Assembly (NCBI GenBank): GCA_018821745.1
Contig: JAHJLU010000019.1
Span: 1 to 9,934, forward strand
Source of the DNA: Myxococcota bacterium
GTDB lineage: Bacteria; Myxococcota_A; Polyangia; HGW-17
DNA: 9,934 nt
Direction of reading: 5' to 3'
Positions within the stretch are counted from its first letter, which is position 1, and each line of letters begins with the position of its first letter. Below, in pieces: positions 5,261 through 9,934 of this stretch. The notes below the pieces were generated by a model. The model was not told where the DNA came from, made no database searches, and was given only the letters and a program-made list of their open reading frames with translations. Made by a program: the position numbers and the translations under genes.

Positions 5261-7198
5261 TTAAACGTCGAGGGTGCTGATGGGGACGATGGGGCCGTGG
5301 ACCTTGAGAAGCTCAAGCAGGCCCTCTTTTTGGCGGTTATAAACCGCGAAGAGCTGGGGTGGAAGATTGCTCTCTTTCCCGTAGGCCGCAATCTGCAAAT
5401 CAAGCCGGCGCAGCATATTTTCCACATAGAGAGAAAACTGCATGTCGTACAGCGCCCGTGGATATTCTTTGCTGATCGCCGCAAACAGGGGCAACAGGTC
5501 AGTGTATCTGGGGAGTATGCCGATGGGGGTCTCGATGCCTGTGACATCGCCATTTGCGTAGAGCTCGAGCCAGCCAAGCCAGACCTTCACGTCACGTTTC
5601 TCGCCCAACAAACCCTTCCCGCTTGAGCCGCGGGCATCGTGGGTCAGGAAGTAGTTCAATCCCGCCATGACCGGTTTGACAACAATCTTGGGAGAGTTGT
5701 AGAAGGAAAACTGGGCCGCCATATAGGTGGTGAGAGGGCCGGGGATGAAGGGGGCGTTGGCCCAGGGCTGACGGCTCACGCCCGTAGCTCCCACCTCGGT
5801 GGCGGTGGCCTTGGACACAATGGAGGCGCCGATGGCGACACCTTCGTTTGGCGTGCGGGCTACCCACACGGGGACCATGGTGTCAGCGTCTCTGCCGGAA
5901 TAGGTGATGACCCGAATAGGGATACCTGTAGCGCTGCGGGCCATCTCGTGATTGTAATTGTCGATGCTGGTGCACGCCAGGGTGAAGCGGGAGTTGGGGT
6001 GGGAGCGATGAACGCCCATGTCGGGGGTCCACTCACCAAGATAGTTACGACCCCGGGGAGGATCGGGCTGTTTGTCTCCCGTCCAGTGGGGGAGGCCATC
6101 TTCATCGACCAGAATATTGGAGAAAATGATCTCGGAGGGTTTTTGCCCTTCGATGCACTCCATGAGGTATGGGTCGCCTTCCCAGTTCACATCTTCGATG
6201 ATGCCGAAGATTCCCACCTCGGGGTTGACCGCCCGGATGATCCCCTGGTCGTCGATCCACATCTGTGCCAGGTCGTCGCCGATGAAGTCGCTCCCCACCA
6301 TGGCGGTGGTTGTTTTTCCGCATCCCGAGGGAGCGGCGCCGGCGAAGAAGGTCTTCCTCCCGCGGGGGCCCGTGAGCCCAGTAATGAACATGTGTTCCGA
6401 GAGCTGGCTGCCTTCACGGTAGTAGGTGCACAGATCCACGGCAAACCGGTGGTTACCCTTTTTCAGCAGCAGGGTATTGCCGGCGTAGGTGCAGTAACAG
6501 GAGAAGGTGGTGAACCAGCTGCGATCCATGAAAATCCGTGCTTTGTGGATGTTGGCGCTGGAGAGCTCTCCCATGGAGTGGCAGTTGGAGAAGAAGGTCC
6601 CGGCCCGTTTCACTTCCTGGTCGAAATCTTCGTAGACCGACGGGTAGAGGATATTCCCGGAATGGACCACATAGAATGAGTCGGTGATCATGATGGCGGG
6701 GACCGACGCGGCGGCTCCCGCAGGGCCCCGGTTCCAGAAGGAGACGGTCATAATTCTGCCTCTCATGAGCCCCGTCATGACATTCTCGATGTACTCATGT
6801 GCCTCAGACCGCGCCATTTTCTTTGCCAGCACAGAGGTCGACTCGCCCTCGTTGACGATATAAAAGGTCTGGTTCACCATCCGCCCCTGATCTTCGGGAA
6901 GATCGTAGTGGCAGGTGTGCCCCGGGTTTTTCATGGTGAATTCTTCACCCTCAATGATCGCGTGCCTTCTGGCGAACTCAAGATCCACCTCGGAACCGCT
7001 GTTGATCCAGATGCTGTCAGGGGCGAACATTGCGGCGGCGTTTGCTATTTTCAGCAGCGCCTCTTCATGCTCGATGCGTGAAAGCTTGGCAAGGTCAGCG
7101 GGGCTGCATTTTCGTTTAAACAGGTCCCGGGCTTGCTGTATATCATTGATTTGTCCGACTGATGCCAGAATATCAATTCCGTGTTTTAGCTTCAACAT
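5261..7198 (-). CDS. pckG: Phosphoenolpyruvate carboxykinase (GTP type, divergent subfamily)
   Basis: 645 residues, near the usual 590-640 of the family. It should interconvert oxaloacetate plus GTP and phosphoenolpyruvate plus CO2 and GDP in the cytoplasm, linking the TCA cycle to gluconeogenesis or, in reverse, to anaplerosis. Visible signatures are the kinase-1a P-loop APSGCGKTTTAM (289-300), GDDLAQMW (307-314) followed by a RAVNPEVGIFG segment (322-332), HPNSRF (400-405), GIPIRVITYSGR (425-436), and GASIVSKATATEVGATG (457-473), all in family order. The P-loop reads SGCGKTTTA where the vertebrate and actinobacterial enzymes read SACGKTNLA, and the C-terminal third is also unlike theirs, which suggests the archaeal-like subgroup (inference). 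Nucleotide preference is therefore likely but not proven GTP. The start ATG at 7198 has CTGGAG 8 nt upstream. The gene is alone on the minus strand, 26 bp from the convergent kinase stop. Confidence 0.9.
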   Translation of the reverse strand: MLKLKHGIDILASVGQINDIQQARDLFKRKCSPADLAKLSRIEHEEALLKIANAAAMFAPDSIWINSGSEVDLEFARRHAIIEGEEFTMKNPGHTCHYDLPEDQGRMVNQTFYIVNEGESTSVLAKKMARSEAHEYIENVMTGLMRGRIMTVSFWNRGPAGAAASVPAIMITDSFYVVHSGNILYPSVYEDFDQEVKRAGTFFSNCHSMGELSSANIHKARIFMDRSWFTTFSCYCTYAGNTLLLKKGNHRFAVDLCTYYREGSQLSEHMFITGLTGPRGRKTFFAGAAPSGCGKTTTAMVGSDFIGDDLAQMWIDDQGIIRAVNPEVGIFGIIEDVNWEGDPYLMECIEGQKPSEIIFSNILVDEDGLPHWTGDKQPDPPRGRNYLGEWTPDMGVHRSHPNSRFTLACTSIDNYNHEMARSATGIPIRVITYSGRDADTMVPVWVARTPNEGVAIGASIVSKATATEVGATGVSRQPWANAPFIPGPLTTYMAAQFSFYNSPKIVVKPVMAGLNYFLTHDARGSSGKGLLGEKRDVKVWLGWLELYANGDVTGIETPIGILPRYTDLLPLFAAISKEYPRALYDMQFSLYVENMLRRLDLQIAAYGKESNLPPQLFAVYNRQKEGLLELLKVHGPIVPISTLDV

Positions 7199-7316
7199 GG
7201 TCTAAACTCCAGTGGCAAGGGGGTCTCAAGGGTCTTGCCTGGCTGAAGTGGTAGGCCTCTGCAGAAAAATGGTCAAGGTAATAAACAAGTAATGATCAGA
7301 ATAAACCACATGCTGG

Positions 7317-7345
7317 TTGTGCTTTCATCCAAAAGTGAATATATT
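7317..7345 (+). promoter_or_regulatory. Sigma-70-type promoter for the outer-membrane protein gene
   Basis: TTGTGC (7317-7322) and TATATT (7340-7345) are separated by 17 bp, the ideal spacing, in a locally AT-rich stretch. Transcription would start near 7352, giving a leader of about 39 nt before the ATG at 7391. It would run just inside the wrongly extended reading frame that begins at 7292, arguing against that start. Confidence 0.5.
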
Positions 7346-7380
7346 AGGAGCTGGGAATCCGGTATTGACCGATTCTTTTT

Positions 7381-7385
7381 GGAGG
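7381..7385 (+). promoter_or_regulatory. Ribosome binding site for the outer-membrane protein
   Basis: GGAGG, 5 nt before the ATG at 7391. It selects a start that yields a clean signal peptide. Confidence 0.65.
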
Positions 7386-7390
7386 AAATC

Positions 7391-8143
7391 ATGAAAACAT
7401 TCATTTATTTTGTTCTCGCCCTCATCCCCTCAGTGGTTTTTGCCGAGCCCGATAAAAAGACTCCACGGTTTCGCCTGGAGGTAGAGGGTGGGCTCTTGTA
7501 CCAGACGCGCAATGAAGTCCAGATCCCCAACGAAGAGAGCGCCACGCGCATCGATCTCACGGAGATGATTGGAATGGGCCCCCTGCCCGCCGGGAGAGTC
7601 TATTTCACCTGGAACATTAATGACCGCCACGCTGTCCGGGCCCTGTTCGCGCCCCTTCAGGTGACCCGCTCAAAGACCATCGACAGCGCCATTCTGTTCG
7701 ACGGGGTCACCTTTGACGCGGGGCAAAAGACAGCCTTTACCTATAAGTTCAATTCCTACAGGCTGAACTATCACTACCGGTTTTTTGCCGCTGATACGTT
7801 CAAGGCCTTTGTGGGGTTCACGGCGAAGATTCGCGACGCAAAGGTGGAGTTGACCCAGGGTGATCACCACGGAGTGCTCACGGATCTGGGGTTTGTGCCG
7901 CTGCTCTATCTCGCCTTCGATTGGCGGTTCGCTCCAAGGACCCACCTCGTGTTTGATTTCAACGGTCTCGCCGGGGGACCGGGGAGGGCCTTTGATGTGT
8001 CCCTGAAGGTGGCCTATGACATCACGGACAACCTGGGCGTATCTGTCGGGTACCGCACCGTTGAGGGCGGAGCTGATGTGGACGCCGTATACAACTTCGC
8101 CTGGCTCCATTTTGGGGTACTTTCCCTGAGTTACCAGTTCTGA
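7391..8143 (+). CDS. Outer-membrane beta-barrel protein, small, unknown function
   Basis: 250 residues from the ATG at 7391. Residues 1-18 are a Sec signal peptide (Lys2, hydrophobic core, cleavage after VFA). The mature chain is made of amphipathic strands rich in aromatic residues with alternating polar positions, for example RFRLEVEGGLLY, GRVYFTWNI, YRLNYHYRFF, AFVGFTAKI, LLYLAFDWRF and LGVSVGYRTVEGG. It ends in LSLSYQF: a C-terminal Phe after alternating hydrophobics is the recognition signal for the BAM outer-membrane assembly machine. About eight to ten strands fit the length, so it is probably a small barrel of the OmpW/OmpA-transmembrane type rather than a porin trimer. No ligand or exact family can be named. 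It has its own promoter and lies 184 bp before the propeller-sensor gene in the same direction; a functional link between the two is speculative. Confidence 0.8.
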   Translation: MKTFIYFVLALIPSVVFAEPDKKTPRFRLEVEGGLLYQTRNEVQIPNEESATRIDLTEMIGMGPLPAGRVYFTWNINDRHAVRALFAPLQVTRSKTIDSAILFDGVTFDAGQKTAFTYKFNSYRLNYHYRFFAADTFKAFVGFTAKIRDAKVELTQGDHHGVLTDLGFVPLLYLAFDWRFAPRTHLVFDFNGLAGGPGRAFDVSLKVAYDITDNLGVSVGYRTVEGGADVDAVYNFAWLHFGVLSLSYQF

Positions 8144-8172
8144 TCCCCTTCCTTCATCAATAATCATTAAAG

Positions 8173-8188
8173 CAATCCACGGGGATTG
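8173..8188. other. Small inverted repeat after the outer-membrane protein gene
   Basis: CAATCC, loop ACGG, GGATTG: a perfect 6 bp stem about 30 bp after the stop at 8143. There is no run of T after it, so it is not a convincing intrinsic terminator. The GGATTG half recurs at 8253-8258. Confidence 0.4.
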
Positions 8189-8251
8189 ATCATGCTCACA
8201 TTGTGGGCGCCTTTTCACAGGGGAAATACGTTAATATAGTTGGAAAATTGG

Positions 8252-8286
8252 GGGATTGACATATATTGATCCCTTGTGACTGAAAT
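8252..8286 (+). promoter_or_regulatory. Possible promoter and operator-like palindrome for the propeller sensor gene
   Basis: A perfect -35 hexamer TTGACA (8256-8261) is followed after 19 bp by TGAAAT (8281-8286), a poor -10. The -35 overlaps an inverted repeat GGGAT-N12-ATCCC (8252-8273), where a regulator could bind. Both parts are weak by themselves. Confidence 0.27.
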
Positions 8287-8327
8287 ATACCGGTCCCCAG
8301 TGGGCCTCTTTAACAGTGGTGGTATCC

Positions 8328-9934
8328 ATGAAGTGCCTGTTCTCCCTTCTTCTGTTTTGCGTATTCGCTGTCGCCCCGGTGTTGCCGTCGGGGGCCATGA
8401 AGCGGGAGGTAAGAGGGGGGTGGATCTATGAGACATGGGAAGTCTCCGATGGCCTCCCCACCAGCTCCATTCTCGATATTATCGAAGGAAAGGATGGGTA
8501 CCTGTGGATCGCCACCTTCGACGGCCTGGTCAGGTTCGATGGTCAGCGCTTTTTTACCTTCGATGTTACCAATACTCCGGGATTGAAGAGCAACAGGATA
8601 CTTGCCCTGGGCTTTGATAAAAGTGGCTCACTGTGGTTTCGTGTGGGGCTGTATAATGCGGGGACAATCAGGGGAGGAATCCTTCAGACCCGTCCCGGGG
8701 GTGATGACGAGGGCAACGCGGTGCTGCGCTCCATTGACAGCCGGCCACGTCATGCCAATATTCCCTCCCGCCTTATGCCAGCGGGTGACCTCCGCAGATC
8801 CATACGGGACAGTCACGGAAATTTCTGGCTGGCCATGGTCTCCGGCGGGCTCGTGCGTCTCTCCCGAGCACGAGTGGATACCGTTCACCCCGAGTTTCAG
8901 GTTCATGCGGTGGTGGTGGATGTGCGGGGGCGTATCTGGCTTCAATCCAGAGACAGGGCCCTTTGTGTCATGGAACGTATCGATGCTCCGTGCGTCGAGC
9001 TTTTACTTCCCTCGGGGAAGGGTCCCGCTCTGACCCTTGGGCGGGGTGAAAAAGGTGAGGTGTTTGCGGCGGATGCCGCCTCGGTCTATCGGGTAGACGG
9101 GGATAAACCGATGAAAATGGGGAGTGTGCCACCGGGGTACATTCCCACCGCGGTGACAACGCTTGGGGGGGAATTGTGGCTGGGGACTGTAAAGGGGTTG
9201 TTTCGGGTGACTCGTGAGCGGACGAAGAAGGTGGTTTATCACGAGGAAATGGCGAACGCGATAATCATTGAGTTGATGAGAGACAGTCAGGGCAGAATGT
9301 GGATAGGGACTTACGGCAAGGGCATCTTCAGGGTTACAGGCAATCGGGTGGACCGGTTCTTCGATGGTCATGGACTTGGGGGGGATTTCATCCAGTTTGT
9401 AATAGAAGATTCCGGTGGCTGGTTCTGGGTAGGGACAAAAAAAGGTCTCACTGTACTGGTGAACGACCACCCTGTTATTATCCGCAAAAATCAAGGGCTT
9501 TACGATAATTCGGTGTTCACCTTTTTGCCCGACGGATTGGGAAATGTCTGGATAAGCTCCAACAAGGGCATATTTCGGACACCATTGAATGAACTGAGGG
9601 CCTTTGTCCGGGGAGAAAAGTTGAAAATAGTGAGCCTTCACTTTGATGAATCCGACGGGATGCTGAGTCGGGAATGTAATGGGATCAGTCGTTTGGCCGG
9701 TGCCCGTGGCCCTGCCGGGAGGCTCCTCTTCGCCTGCCTTCGTGGGCTGACGGCCATAAATCCGGCGAAACTCTCACCTGCGGGCACAGTGCCACGGGTG
9801 GCTCTCGACGGTGTCTCTGTGGATGCCCGCCCCCTCAGCCCCACAGGCACCATTTCCCTGGAGCCCGGGGATCGCCGTGTGACTTTCCGGTTTGGCGCCA
9901 TCGCCCTCTTCGGTCATGAGAAAATACGATACCG
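8328..9934 (+). CDS. Two-component-type beta-propeller (Reg_prop) sensor, N-terminal part (3' truncated by window)
   Basis: The frame is open from the ATG at 8328 to the last base, giving about 535 residues of a longer protein. Residues 1-about 22 form a signal peptide (Lys2, core LLLFCVFAVA). The first blade, EVSDGLPTSSILDIIEGKD then GYLWIATFDGLVRFDG, is the classic opening of the regulator-propeller family. Further blades with the W-I/V/L-G/A-T and GL/GIFRV pattern occur near 160-178, 195-208, 278-294, 315-337, 358-377 and 399-417. The FDESDGMLSRECNG segment (439-452) and GRLLFACLRGLTAINPAKL mark the last blade, and the final residues (RVTFRFGAIALFGHEKIRYR) begin a Y_Y_Y domain. In this family a transmembrane helix and a cytoplasmic output (histidine kinase, GGDEF or LytTR) normally follow; that part lies outside. 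The ribosome binding site is weak. The sensor should sit in the periplasm; the ligand is unknown, although many Bacteroidetes homologues detect glycans. Confidence 0.88.
   Translation, partial: MKCLFSLLLFCVFAVAPVLPSGAMKREVRGGWIYETWEVSDGLPTSSILDIIEGKDGYLWIATFDGLVRFDGQRFFTFDVTNTPGLKSNRILALGFDKSGSLWFRVGLYNAGTIRGGILQTRPGGDDEGNAVLRSIDSRPRHANIPSRLMPAGDLRRSIRDSHGNFWLAMVSGGLVRLSRARVDTVHPEFQVHAVVVDVRGRIWLQSRDRALCVMERIDAPCVELLLPSGKGPALTLGRGEKGEVFAADAASVYRVDGDKPMKMGSVPPGYIPTAVTTLGGELWLGTVKGLFRVTRERTKKVVYHEEMANAIIIELMRDSQGRMWIGTYGKGIFRVTGNRVDRFFDGHGLGGDFIQFVIEDSGGWFWVGTKKGLTVLVNDHPVIIRKNQGLYDNSVFTFLPDGLGNVWISSNKGIFRTPLNELRAFVRGEKLKIVSLHFDESDGMLSRECNGISRLAGARGPAGRLLFACLRGLTAINPAKLSPAGTVPRVALDGVSVDARPLSPTGTISLEPGDRRVTFRFGAIALFGHEKIRY

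Noticed and set aside
5639..6679. Plus-strand 346-codon open frame opposite the PEP carboxykinase gene
   Set aside because: It lies wholly inside a gene with strong family motifs on the other strand, its Gly/Val/His-rich translation resembles no protein, and it follows from codon bias of the true gene.
7249..7276. TTGACC (minus strand, 7276-7271) as -35 of the PEP carboxykinase promoter
   Set aside because: The hexamer 17 bp further on (TACCAC) is a poor -10; not good enough to call.
7292..7390. Upstream start for the outer-membrane protein
   Set aside because: It would bury the signal peptide behind 33 residues and span the promoter and ribosome binding site.
8173..8188. Inverted repeat as an intrinsic terminator
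   Set aside because: Stem of only 6 bp and no T-run downstream.
9003..9641. Minus-strand 212-codon open frame near the right end
   Set aside because: It lies opposite the continuous propeller-sensor frame, which shows repeated blade motifs; its His/Pro-rich translation has no family features.

Overview
The window looks like chromosomal DNA of a Gram-negative bacterium with a rich signalling repertoire. It encodes an outer-membrane beta-barrel protein, a lipoprotein with a clear lipobox, two eukaryotic-type Ser/Thr protein kinases, the end of a hybrid histidine kinase, and a periplasmic two-component-type beta-propeller sensor. Many Hanks-type kinases together with cysteine-rich lipoproteins suggest a Myxococcota, Bradymonadales or other deltaproteobacterial-type lineage. 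That placement is inference from gene content, not a taxonomic test. There are no RNA genes, CRISPR arrays, insertion sequences or phage genes that I can support.

Layout: 1-478 (+) is the C-terminal end of a hybrid histidine kinase with a complete receiver domain. 593-2161 (+) is a soluble Ser/Thr kinase with a long coiled-coil tail, followed 19 bp later by a small alpha/beta hydrolase (2181-2858, +). 2875-3492 (-) is a short lipoprotein whose mature part is three tandem modules of eight cysteines. A 260 bp divergent intergenic region leads to a second Ser/Thr kinase (3753-5234, +) with a Thr-motif-rich N-terminal extension and a C-terminal membrane anchor. 5261-7198 (-) is a GTP-type phosphoenolpyruvate carboxykinase. 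7391-8143 (+) is a small outer-membrane beta-barrel protein with a good promoter. 8328 to the window edge (+) is the N-terminal sensor part of a beta-propeller (Reg_prop) regulator that stays open to the last base.

How the genes may work together: four of the eight genes are signal-transduction proteins of three types (His-Asp phosphorelay, Ser/Thr kinases, propeller sensor), while PEP carboxykinase is central carbon metabolism. Only the first kinase and the hydrolase look like a possible operon; the others are separated by gaps or by changes of strand. The most distinctive sequence features are the six evenly spaced T-hydrophobic-x-A/P motifs before the second kinase domain, a candidate docking or autophosphorylation array, and the 3 x 8 cysteine architecture of the lipoprotein. 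I see no strong evidence for a new multi-gene system.
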